A stretch of DNA of 64,000 nt, from contig NZ_CP077311.1 in assembly GCF_019048265.1 (NCBI RefSeq), positions 2,241,001 to 2,305,000 on the forward strand. Direction: 5' to 3'. The position numbers and the translations under genes are program-made. The stretch is from Aeromonas sp. FDAARGOS 1405 (GTDB taxonomy: Bacteria; Pseudomonadota; Gammaproteobacteria; Enterobacterales; Aeromonadaceae). The notes under the pieces were generated by a model. It did no database searches. It saw only the letters and a program-made list of their open reading frames with translations, and had not been told where the DNA came from. Below are positions 44,304-52,090 of the stretch, one piece after another; the stretch's first letter is position 1, and every line of letters begins with the position of its first letter.

Positions 44304-45665
44304 TTAGTCGAGTTTGAGATCGACCCACACCATGCGGTGATCCGAACTGACTCCCTTGGCGATGCCGAGTTTCGCATCATAGACCAGGTGATAACCGGCC
44401 TCGAAGCTGGCCGGCCAGAAGACGCCGCTCTTCACCGCGTTGAGGTTGGCGGAGGGGATGACGTGATCCAGCTGCAGCACGCTGGAGTTGGTGATGCGTT
44501 CCGGGTTGGGGCGAGTGAGGTTGCGTTTGCAGTCGGTCCCCTTGCTGACACACTCCGGGCCCCCTTCGCTGACCGGGATCAGGGTGCCATTGGTGATGGC
44601 CTGATTCATCAGCGGGTTGTTTAGCAAATCCTGAATGGCGGTCAGGTCACCGTCACCGGTGAGCGGATCGGCGTTGAGATCACCCGCGATAACGAACTTG
44701 GCATTTTTGGCCAGCCCACCCTTGGTGCCCTTGTCATCGGTCATGTAGTTGAGACCCTTGACGTAGTCGTTCCAGAAGGCGATCTCGGCGCGGTTGTGTT
44801 TGACGGTGTGGCGCGCCGCGTTGGCAAAGATTGGCGGGGTCGGGTGGGAGATCAGGAAGTGGATCACCTCTTCACCCTTCTCGGTCTTGATCCGTACCGG
44901 CACATCGGCGTGGTTCTTGGAGGAGAGCGGGTACTGCTGCCAGGCTGCGTCTGAATACCAGGCATCGCCACACTGGCGGCTGGCCGGGATCTTGACCTTG
45001 GGATTGTTGCAGTCATCGATGATGGGATTCTGCTCGCCCGGCATATCCTTCCACTTGAAGTTCTGGAAGGTGCGGATCTGCTTGGTGTCGATGGGGTATT
45101 TGGACATTACCGCAAAGGCGTACTGGCCGTGGTAGTTGCCAAAGCCCCAGGCATCGTCGGGGCCGCTGTTGACCTTGCCATCCAGATTGAGGTCATAACC
45201 GCTCATCAGGCCGGTGTTGGTGGCGAAATTCTGCATCACCGGATAGCTGATGGCCGTCACCTCTGCGTGCTGGGCGTGGGCCAGATAGTTGTCGTTGAAG
45301 GCTTTCAGATCGGCGGTGCTCTCGCCTTTGCCGTCGTTGTCGAACTCGTTGAGCAGGAACACATCCGGGCGGGTTCGCTGGATGATCTCCGCCACGTTGC
45401 GGATCTGCTGCACGTTCTTGGCTTTGGTTTCCGTGGCGCCGCTCAGGCTCCCTTCGGCGAGGCGGGCCAGCAGGGCATCCTGCTCGGTGCGGGTCAGTGC
45501 CAGCTCACCGGTCAGCATACCGGCGGCAGTGCGGTCAAAAGAGAGGTTGAAGGTGGCAAAACGAACCATGGGATCAGCTGCCTTTGAGTCGTTGTCGCTG
45601 TTGCAGCCAGCCAGCATCCCGAGGGAGATGGCGGCAGCCAGTAGGGTTTTGTTGATATTTTTCAT
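44304..45665 (-). CDS. Endonuclease/exonuclease/phosphatase-fold lipoprotein
   Basis: 453 residues with lipobox LAGC. The EEP catalytic elements are ATFNLSFD, LNEFDNDG (metal Glu), GQYAFAVMSKYP, SHPTPP, AGDLNADP (Asp/Asn pair) and SSDHRMVW (Asp-His). It should hydrolyse a phosphodiester or phosphomonoester outside the cytoplasm, possibly extracellular DNA, RNA or nucleotides; the substrate is unproven. Single gene. Confidence 0.85.
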   Translation of the reverse strand: MKNINKTLLAAAISLGMLAGCNSDNDSKAADPMVRFATFNLSFDRTAAGMLTGELALTRTEQDALLARLAEGSLSGATETKAKNVQQIRNVAEIIQRTRPDVFLLNEFDNDGKGESTADLKAFNDNYLAHAQHAEVTAISYPVMQNFATNTGLMSGYDLNLDGKVNSGPDDAWGFGNYHGQYAFAVMSKYPIDTKQIRTFQNFKWKDMPGEQNPIIDDCNNPKVKIPASRQCGDAWYSDAAWQQYPLSSKNHADVPVRIKTEKGEEVIHFLISHPTPPIFANAARHTVKHNRAEIAFWNDYVKGLNYMTDDKGTKGGLAKNAKFVIAGDLNADPLTGDGDLTAIQDLLNNPLMNQAITNGTLIPVSEGGPECVSKGTDCKRNLTRPNPERITNSSVLQLDHVIPSANLNAVKSGVFWPASFEAGYHLVYDAKLGIAKGVSSDHRMVWVDLKLD

Positions 45666-45897
45666 TGTAATTGTTCCGTAGCATCAATGAGTTATGCCTT
45701 CTGTGAGGCGGCGCCATTATAAGTAGACGGTGATGCTGCGGGGGTTTTGCCTGAGCAAAGTGTGAGGATATTCACACCACATATCTGGCGATGATGAATG
45801 TTAGCAGGGCGACATGGGGTGTGAAAAACCGGTTTATACGCTGCAGTTTTCGGGATGAATAGCGCGCGCTGCCAACCATTGCCGCACTCTGAATTTG

Positions 45898-46710
45898 TCA
45901 CACCACCATCGGCAGGCCGCTCTCGGGGTGGTGGATCACCTGTGCCGGATAGTCATAGAGCCGGGCGATCAGCTCAGGGGTGAGCACTTCGGCAGGCGTG
46001 CCATCGGCCATCAGCTTGCCCCGCTCCAGCATCACCAGCCGATCGGCATAGCGCGCCGCCAGATTGAGGTCGTGCAGCACCACCAGCACCGCAGTATTGC
46101 GGCTGGCCAGGGCGCGCGCCATGGTGAGCAGCTGATGCTGGTATTTCAGATCCAGCGCCGAGGTGGGCTCGTCGAGCAGCAGCAGGCGGGGTTGCTCGGC
46201 TTGCTCGGTCGGGGAGGGGGCCTGCCAAATCTGCGCCAGCACCCGGGCAAACTGCACCCGCTGCCGCTCGCCGCCGGAGAGCCCGGGATAGAGCCGCTTG
46301 GCCAGATGCTCGACCCCGGCATGAGTCATGGCCGCCGCCACAATATCGTCGCGCCGCGCCGCCGGTTCACTGTGGGGCAAGCGCCCCATGGCAACCACTT
46401 CCTCGCAGAGAAAGGGGAAGTTGAGGGAGGAGCTTTGCGGCAATACCCCGAGCCGGTGGGCCAGCTGGTTGCTGTCCCACTGCCGGCGATCCGCGCCAAA
46501 CAGGGTGATGGTGCCCTCATATTCCAGCTCGCCGGTCAGGCACTTGAGCAGCGAGCTCTTGCCCGCCCCGTTGGGGCCGAGCAGAGCGGTCAGGGTGCCG
46601 CTCTCGAGGTCGAGATTGAGCCCATCCAGGATCTGGCGCTGGCCACGACGCAGGCTGAGTCGGGTGCAGCTCAACAGGGGGGAGGAGAGTGAGGATGAGA
46701 GTGGTTGCAT
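45898..46710 (-). CDS. hmuV: Heme ABC transporter ATPase HmuV (HutD)
   Basis: 270 residues. Walker A GPNGAGKSS, Q-loop LPQSSSLNF, signature LSGGERQRVQFARVL, Walker B LLLLDEPTSALD and switch His in VLHDLNLAARYADR. It energises heme import through HmuU. Last gene of the hmuTUV operon, 11 nt after hmuU. Related FecE/BtuD-type ATPases share the motifs; the heme context decides. Confidence 0.93.
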   Translation of the reverse strand: MQPLSSSLSSPLLSCTRLSLRRGQRQILDGLNLDLESGTLTALLGPNGAGKSSLLKCLTGELEYEGTITLFGADRRQWDSNQLAHRLGVLPQSSSLNFPFLCEEVVAMGRLPHSEPAARRDDIVAAAMTHAGVEHLAKRLYPGLSGGERQRVQFARVLAQIWQAPSPTEQAEQPRLLLLDEPTSALDLKYQHQLLTMARALASRNTAVLVVLHDLNLAARYADRLVMLERGKLMADGTPAEVLTPELIARLYDYPAQVIHHPESGLPMVV

Positions 46711-46721
46711 AACAGTCCGTA

Positions 46722-47753
46722 TTACAGGGCGCGGCGGCCTTTTACCAGCAGCCAGATGAAGAAGGGAGCGCCGAGCAGGGCGGTGATGATGCCCACCGGC
46801 AGCTCGGCCGGGGCCAGCAGGGTGCGTGCCAGCATATCGGCTGCCAGCAGCAGGGCGGCGCCAAGCAGGGCCGAGAGCGGCAGCAACCTGACGTGGTTGG
46901 GGCCCGCCAGCAGGCGCACCAGATGGGGCACTACCAGCCCGACGAAGCCGATCATCCCGGCTACCGCCACCGCCACCCCGACGCCCGCTGCGGTGAGCAG
47001 GATCAGGCGACGTTTGAGGGATTGCACATTGACCCCAAGATGACGGGCCTCTCCTTCACCCAGCAGCAGGGCATTGAGGGGATTGGCATCGCGCATAAAG
47101 AGCCACAGCAGGGCCGCCAGGGTGAGCATGGCCAGCGCCACATCGGCCGGTTTGCCTGCCGCCAGCGTTCCCATCTGCCACAGGCTCAGGTTGCGCAGCA
47201 TCTGATCGTCCGCCAGATAGGTGAGCAGGCCGATCACTGCACCGGAGAGCGCCGTGATGGCGACCCCGGCCAGCAGCATGACAGTGACCGAGGTGCCCCC
47301 CTCACGGGTGCCGAGCAGATAGACCAGGGTGGTGGTGAGCGCGCCGCCGAGAAAGGCGAGCAGCGGCAGCAGACCAACCCCGATGGTGGTTTGCAGCTGC
47401 TGGCCGAGGGGGGCCAGCAGCACGATGGCGAGCGCCGCGCCGAGCGCCGCACCGCCGGAGACACCTATGATGCCGGGGTCAGCCAGGGGGTTGCGAAACA
47501 GCCCCTGCATCACGGCGCCACAGAGCCCGAGGATCCCCCCCACTGCGATGCAGAGCAGGGTACGAGGCAGGCGAATTTCCTGCACGATCAGCAGCTTGTG
47601 TGACTCAATCCCGCTCTCCTGCCCGGCAAACAGCGCCCGCAGACTCTCGCCCAGGGTGAGGGTCATGGGGCCGGTTGCCAGCGAACCGAGCAGCAACAGC
47701 GCCAGTGCGGCCGTGGTGAAGGCCAGCAGCCAGGAGAGGGGTAACCGCATCAT
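46722..47753 (-). CDS. hmuU: Heme ABC transporter permease HmuU (HutC)
   Basis: 343 residues, a FecCD-family permease of about ten transmembrane helices: REIRLPRTLLCIAVGGILGLCGAVMQGLFRNPLADPGIIGVSGGAALGA is characteristic, as is the EAA-like GLVVPHLVRLLAG near the C-terminus. It starts at an ATGA overlap with hmuT, showing coupling. Part of the heme importer. Confidence 0.93.
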   Translation of the reverse strand: MMRLPLSWLLAFTTAALALLLLGSLATGPMTLTLGESLRALFAGQESGIESHKLLIVQEIRLPRTLLCIAVGGILGLCGAVMQGLFRNPLADPGIIGVSGGAALGAALAIVLLAPLGQQLQTTIGVGLLPLLAFLGGALTTTLVYLLGTREGGTSVTVMLLAGVAITALSGAVIGLLTYLADDQMLRNLSLWQMGTLAAGKPADVALAMLTLAALLWLFMRDANPLNALLLGEGEARHLGVNVQSLKRRLILLTAAGVGVAVAVAGMIGFVGLVVPHLVRLLAGPNHVRLLPLSALLGAALLLAADMLARTLLAPAELPVGIITALLGAPFFIWLLVKGRRAL

Positions 47754-48601
47754 GACCCCTGCTTGATCCACTGGGCGATCTGGTTCGCCTGTTGCAGGGA
47801 GTTGAGGCTCAGGCCCCCTTGCAGGGCGTGGCCATCGATGGCGTGAATGGCGTTACGCTTGCCAGCCGGGGTGGCGGCCAGGGCGGGCACTTCCGCCAGC
47901 ACCTTGGCCGGATCGGCATACTGCTGCCAGTCACGACCGCTGACCAGCACCAGATCGGGCTGCATCTCGATGAGGGATTCGGCGGATACCGGCTTGTAGT
48001 TGCGCAACTCGGCGACCGGATTGATGCCGCCTGCCAGCGAGACCAGCGCGCTGGCGGTGGTGTCCCCCCCGGCGATGCTGGTGGGTTGCCCCTTGTGCAG
48101 CAGCAGGAAGGCGACCTTGAGCGGTTTGTTCTGTTTGGCTTGCGCCGCCAGCTGAGCGGTCTGGGCCTGGATCTCTGCCTTCAGGCGATCGCCAGCGGCT
48201 TTGTCGCCCAGCAGGCTGGCGAGGGTGTCGATACGCTGGTTGAGGTTGGCGAGAGTCGGCGCGGTATCCAGCACCTCCACCTTGACCCCGGCACGGCGCA
48301 GCTGATCCAGGGTCGGGGCCGGGCCCATCTCGTCGCTGCCCACCAGTCGGGTGGGGGATAGGCTCAGGATCCCTTCGGCGGCCAGTGCTCGGTGATAACC
48401 CACCTTGGGCAACCCTTTTGGCAAGGGGCTGCTGACATCGGTGGCGATCAGGCTCGATTCACCGCCAAGGGCCAGAATGAGTTCTGTGGTGGCCGGGCCG
48501 ATACTGACGATACGCTCTTTCTGTCCGTCTGCGGCAACGGCAGAGAAGGGGGAGAGTGAACTGCAGAGCAGGGTGATGGCGAGGGCAAGACGACGGCCCA
48601 T
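47750..48601 (-). CDS. hmuT: Periplasmic heme-binding protein HmuT (HutB)
   Basis: 283 residues. Signal MGRRLALAITLLCSSLSPFSAVAA, then a class III binding protein (VSIGPATTELILALGGESSLIATDVSS, VGYHRALAAEGILSLSPTRLVGS, MQPDLVLVSGRDW). Such HutB/HmuT proteins coordinate heme by a Tyr or His from the GYHR loop. GGAGG fixes the start; a longer frame to 48685 runs into the Fur box region. First gene of the operon, divergent from hutXZ. Confidence 0.92.
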   Translation of the reverse strand: MGRRLALAITLLCSSLSPFSAVAADGQKERIVSIGPATTELILALGGESSLIATDVSSPLPKGLPKVGYHRALAAEGILSLSPTRLVGSDEMGPAPTLDQLRRAGVKVEVLDTAPTLANLNQRIDTLASLLGDKAAGDRLKAEIQAQTAQLAAQAKQNKPLKVAFLLLHKGQPTSIAGGDTTASALVSLAGGINPVAELRNYKPVSAESLIEMQPDLVLVSGRDWQQYADPAKVLAEVPALAATPAGKRNAIHAIDGHALQGGLSLNSLQQANQIAQWIKQGS

Positions 48602-48671
48602 GCTAACCTCCGAAGGGGTGAATGAAACGGGTGTGCCGTCGAGAATATCAAGGCTTTGGAAAAAATGCACT

Positions 48672-48690
48672 GATAATGATAGCAATTATC
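48672..48690. promoter_or_regulatory. Fur box between hmuTUV and hutXZ
   Basis: GATAATGATAGCAATTATC matches the 19-bp Fur consensus at 16 positions and lies 71 nt before hmuT and 82 nt before hutX. Expected to repress both operons when iron is plentiful. Confidence 0.85.
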
Positions 48691-48771
48691 AATTGCATTG
48701 ATTCCGGTGCTTTATTAGAGTAGCCGCCATGATAAACAGCGGGACAAGATGGTCCCGCAGAGGGAGAAAAC

Positions 48772-49284
48772 ATGAGCATTGCACAACGCATTCACGCGCT
48801 GCTGGAGCAGGATCCCGGCGCTCATCCGTCCACCCTTGCGGCCCAGCTTGCCATCAGCGAATGGGAGGTGGTTCGCCATCTGCCCGCCGAGCTGGTGACC
48901 CTGCTACCCGCCGATCGCGCCCAAGGTCTGCTGGAAGATCTGGCCGACTGGGGCCCGGTGACCACCATCGTCGAATCAGAAGGATCCATCTTCGAGGTAA
49001 AAGCCCCCTTCCCGAAAGGCAAGGACGCACGCGGCTACTACAACCTGATGGGCCGCGACGGTGAGCTGCATGGTCACCTCAAGCTCGACAACGTGGCGGG
49101 GATTGCGCTGGTCAGCAAGCTGTTCATGGGCAAGGAGGGGCACTCCTTCCAGTTCTTCGGTCACTCCGGCCGCTGCATTTTCAAGGTCTATCTGGGTCGC
49201 GACGAGAAACGCCAGCTGCTGGCCGATCAGGTCACCCGTTTTATGGCGCTGCGCCACAACTCTCAAGAGGAAGTCAAAGCATGA
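48772..49284 (+). CDS. hutX: HutX, cytoplasmic heme carrier
   Basis: 170 residues. N-terminal winged-helix-like segment (IHALLEQDPGAHPSTLAAQLAISEWEVVRHLP) and a heme-utilisation core with VKAPFPKGKDARGYYNLMGRDGELHGHLKLDNVAG, GHSFQFFGHSGRCIFKVYLGRDE. HutX carries heme to HutZ in Vibrio. It overlaps hutZ by 4 nt (ATGA). No hutW is present alongside. Confidence 0.9.
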   Translation: MSIAQRIHALLEQDPGAHPSTLAAQLAISEWEVVRHLPAELVTLLPADRAQGLLEDLADWGPVTTIVESEGSIFEVKAPFPKGKDARGYYNLMGRDGELHGHLKLDNVAGIALVSKLFMGKEGHSFQFFGHSGRCIFKVYLGRDEKRQLLADQVTRFMALRHNSQEEVKA

Positions 49285-49838
49285 GTGAACGTCAGGAGCG
49301 TCTGCAGAACCGCCTGCAACCGGAGATCCGCGAGTTTCGCGACAGCTGCCGTACCCTGCAGCTCGCCACCGTCGATGGCGAAGGCAATCCCAACGCCAGC
49401 TATGCCCCGTTCGTGCTGCAGGAAGATGGCTACTATGTGCTGATCTCCGAGATCGCTCGCCACGCCCGCAACCTGCAACAGGTGCCGCGGGTATCCCTGA
49501 TGCTGATCGAGGATGAGAGCGGTGCCCGCGAGCTGTTTGCCCGCAAGCGCCTGACCTTCGATGCGGTGGCTGAAGTGGTAGCCCGTGACGACGCTCGCTG
49601 GAGCAAGGCGGTCGCGGCGCTGGAGGGGCGTTTTGGCGAGATCATCAAGGGTCTCTCCAACCTCAAGGATTTCAAACTGTTCCGCCTCAAGCCGGAGCAG
49701 GGGCTGTTCGTCAAGGGCTTCGGCCAGGCGTTCGCGGTCTCCGGTGACGAGCTGGTGGATTTTGTCCATCTGGTGGAGGGGCACAAGCGCATCGACAACG
49801 GTGCCGAGCTCACCAGCCCGGCCGATGCGCCGGTCTGA
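49281..49838 (+). CDS. hutZ: HutZ, heme-degrading enzyme
   Basis: 185 residues, a pyridoxamine-oxidase-like split barrel (LATVDGEGNPNASYAPFVLQEDGYYVLISEIARHARNL; IKGLSNLKDFKLFRLKPEQGLFVKGFGQAFAVSGDEL). Vibrio HutZ degrades heme to release iron. Its start lies within the end of hutX, so the two are co-translated. Confidence 0.9.
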   Translation: MSERQERLQNRLQPEIREFRDSCRTLQLATVDGEGNPNASYAPFVLQEDGYYVLISEIARHARNLQQVPRVSLMLIEDESGARELFARKRLTFDAVAEVVARDDARWSKAVAALEGRFGEIIKGLSNLKDFKLFRLKPEQGLFVKGFGQAFAVSGDELVDFVHLVEGHKRIDNGAELTSPADAPV

Positions 49839-49870
49839 GGATCCCTGTCGACCACGACAGCCGTCATAAC

Positions 49871-49902
49871 AAAACGGGCAGCCACTGGGCTGCCCGTTTT
49901 TA
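49871..49902. terminator. Terminator of hutXZ
   Basis: Stem AAAACGGGCAGC / GCTGCCCGTTTT followed by T; convergent with the lipoprotein gene. Confidence 0.88.
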
Positions 49903-49925
49903 TTGCGTTATCTCATCCGGCCTGT

Positions 49926-50309
49926 TCAATCCTGCCAGCTGGCCTTGTTGGGAAAAGCGCGACGATCGGCGTCGGTAGCCGTTTCGTTGCACTCTCCCCG
50001 CACCTTCCAGGAGGTCTGGCTCAGCACTATGTAGCCCTGGCGGCAATACTGCTTGGTCGCCAGGGTCTCGGTCAGCAGGTTCTCCTGTAACGCCTCCCGC
50101 TGCTCCAGCAGCCGCTGGCTCTGGGCTGCCGAGAGGCCGCGCGGCAAGGTGTCGTTGGGCGCGGCTTCAAAGGTGAACCGCTTGCTCCCCTCCTCGTTGA
50201 TGTGGGTCAGAAACAGGGGGGCCGGCCCGTCATACTTCTGGCCGGGCAAGCTGGAGCAGGCCGACAGCAGGGGAACAATCAACAACAGGGTGGCAGACAA
50301 CAGGCGCAC
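49926..50309 (-). CDS. Hypothetical lipoprotein
   Basis: 127 residues, lipobox LSAC after MRLLSATLLLIVPL. Two cysteines in the mature part (QYCRQGY, GECNET) may form a disulfide. No recognised family. In a small minus-strand group with the next two genes, possibly co-transcribed. Confidence 0.7.
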   Translation of the reverse strand: MRLLSATLLLIVPLLSACSSLPGQKYDGPAPLFLTHINEEGSKRFTFEAAPNDTLPRGLSAAQSQRLLEQREALQENLLTETLATKQYCRQGYIVLSQTSWKVRGECNETATDADRRAFPNKASWQD

Positions 50310-50346
50310 GACAGACTCCAGTGAGAAACGAGGCGAGGCTCGCAGA

Positions 50347-50901
50347 TTAGCACGGCTGCAGGGCGGGTGTTACTGCCAGCAGCTCGTCGGTGGTGAGCAG
50401 GGTCACACTGCGCCCCTCCGGCAGGCTGAGGTGGCGCCACATCCAGTGATGGTGCTCGGTGATCTGGGCCGCGCTCAGGTGGGGGCGATCGGCGGTGGTG
50501 TGACCATCGCTCAATACCAGCACCTCGTACCCATGGGAGGCGGCACTGCGCACCGTGGTATCGACGCAAAAATCGGTGGCACAGCCACAGAGAATGAGTC
50601 GATCGACCGGCTGCTCGGCCAGCAGGAAGGCAAGCTCGGTATCGAGAAAGCTGTCACATGCTGTCTTGCGCACCCGGCTATCTCCCTTGGCCGGTTGCAG
50701 CGCACTGTGCAACTGCCAACCCGGGGTGCCCGGTTCCAGTTCGGTACCGGGGGGCGAGTCATGCTGGATATAGATGACCCTTCCCTGTTGCTGCCTGACA
50801 TGGGCCGCAGCCCGATTGATATTGGCCAGCACCTGCTCCTGGCGGTAACGGGGCTCGTTGAACAAGCCTTGCTGCACATCGATGATCAGTAACACATCCA
50901 T
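50347..50901 (-). CDS. Isochorismatase-family cysteine hydrolase
   Basis: 184 residues. The catalytic triad of this fold is visible: Asp in LLIIDVQQGLF, Lys in SRVRKTACDSFLDT and Cys in GCATDFCVDTTVRSA. Substrates in the family range from isochorismate to nicotinamide and ureidoacrylate; no siderophore genes are near, so the substrate is open. Confidence 0.85.
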   Translation of the reverse strand: MDVLLIIDVQQGLFNEPRYRQEQVLANINRAAAHVRQQQGRVIYIQHDSPPGTELEPGTPGWQLHSALQPAKGDSRVRKTACDSFLDTELAFLLAEQPVDRLILCGCATDFCVDTTVRSAASHGYEVLVLSDGHTTADRPHLSAAQITEHHHWMWRHLSLPEGRSVTLLTTDELLAVTPALQPC

Positions 50902-50926
50902 ATTTTACCCGCCGTTTCCTGGAAGA

Positions 50927-51898
50927 TTAGGGTTGCAGCCACTGGCTGCAGTCACGACTGCGGGATTGATGCAGCGCGCCCATATCTTGCTTCATCTCGT
51001 CACTGTTTTGCCAGCGCTTAGGCAGCGGCATGATGGTTACCTGCACATCGGCTGCGGGATCTGCAACAGAGGTCTCATCTGTACGGGGCACGACCAGCGC
51101 CACCTTGAGGGCAGGATTGCGGCTGGCGATGCGACTGGCGAGTCCAAGCCCCCCCTCGACGTGGAAATTGCCGGCGATATGCATGATCTGCTGGCCCGGG
51201 TGCTTGGCGAGATAATCCACCATGCTCTCGGCCATGGTGTCATCCCAGCTGGTCTGGGCGGCGAAGCGGCGAGCGTTGCTGTCGGCATCGCCGTGGTGCA
51301 TGGAGGCCATAAATTTCTGGCGATAGGGATCATCCCCCAGCGTCAGTTGGCGGGCCAGCTGGCTGCGGCGCGACGCGGGCAGTTTGTCGAGCCACTCAGC
51401 CCCCTCCTGACCGACACAGCTCACCAGCGGTTTGGGGGCGTTGGCGGCGATCACCTGCATCTGGTGCGCTTTGGCAAACTCCACCAATGGGCGATAGTCG
51501 CTCGGATAGTTGGGCCAGGCGTTGCCTTCGCGGATCAAGGCCGCTTCACCAATCTGGTTCGCCAGATAGGCATCCAGCGTCTTCTGATCGGCGCGGCTGA
51601 ACTGCTCCATGGAGAGGACCAATGGCCGACCGTGCTGCTGACCTGCGGTGTAGAGCCCGCTCAGCAGGCGCGATTGCAACAGATGCACGGCGGGATGGCT
51701 GTGCAGCTCGCCCACCAGAATGATGTCGGCGTCGGCAATTCGCGCGATTGCCTGCTCCAGCGTCAGGTCTGCATCTCCCTCGCTGCTTAGCCGGTAGTCA
51801 TAGAGCGTCTGCAACTGTGATGACACGGTTGGCTGGGTTGGGGTGGCACAGGCTGCCAGTAGCAGCGGCAGGGCGAGCAGGGGAAGTCGTCTAATCAT
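50927..51898 (-). CDS. ChaN-family iron-regulated lipoprotein
   Basis: 323 residues. Lipobox LAAC, then the ChaN-like domain: IILVGELHSHPAVHLLQSRLL, LSMEQFSRADQ, NAPKPLVSCVGQEG and MHIAGNFHVEGGLGLASRI. Campylobacter ChaN binds two heme groups; these genes are often Fur-controlled. Divergent from the TonB-dependent receptor across two Fur-like sites, which supports a role in iron or heme handling at the outer membrane. Confidence 0.85.
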   Translation of the reverse strand: MIRRLPLLALPLLLAACATPTQPTVSSQLQTLYDYRLSSEGDADLTLEQAIARIADADIILVGELHSHPAVHLLQSRLLSGLYTAGQQHGRPLVLSMEQFSRADQKTLDAYLANQIGEAALIREGNAWPNYPSDYRPLVEFAKAHQMQVIAANAPKPLVSCVGQEGAEWLDKLPASRRSQLARQLTLGDDPYRQKFMASMHHGDADSNARRFAAQTSWDDTMAESMVDYLAKHPGQQIMHIAGNFHVEGGLGLASRIASRNPALKVALVVPRTDETSVADPAADVQVTIMPLPKRWQNSDEMKQDMGALHQSRSRDCSQWLQP

Positions 51899-52002
51899 GG
51901 GATCTCACGGCTGATATGCCCGGATGCCGGTGCATCTCGGGGGCTAATAGAGAATAAGGGCAACACAGGGCGACAGTGTAAAACCAATTTGGTTCAAAAC
52001 AA

Positions 52003-52017
52003 ATGAGAATGATTTCG
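52003..52017. promoter_or_regulatory. Fur-like site near the ChaN-like gene
   Basis: TGAGAATGATTTCGT matches the 7-1-7 Fur model at about 9 of 14 positions, with a strong left half. Confidence 0.5.
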
Positions 52018-52062
52018 TTTCTTGTTGATCTTTGTCGAGAGCCGGGTAATATGCGGCCTGTT

Positions 52063-52077
52063 TGATAACAGTTCTCA
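52063..52077. promoter_or_regulatory. Fur-like site before the TonB-dependent receptor
   Basis: TGATAACAGTTCTCA matches the 7-1-7 Fur model at 11 of 14 positions, 13 nt before the receptor start, overlapping where RNA polymerase would act. Confidence 0.6.
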
Positions 52078-52090
52078 ATAAGGATTCGCT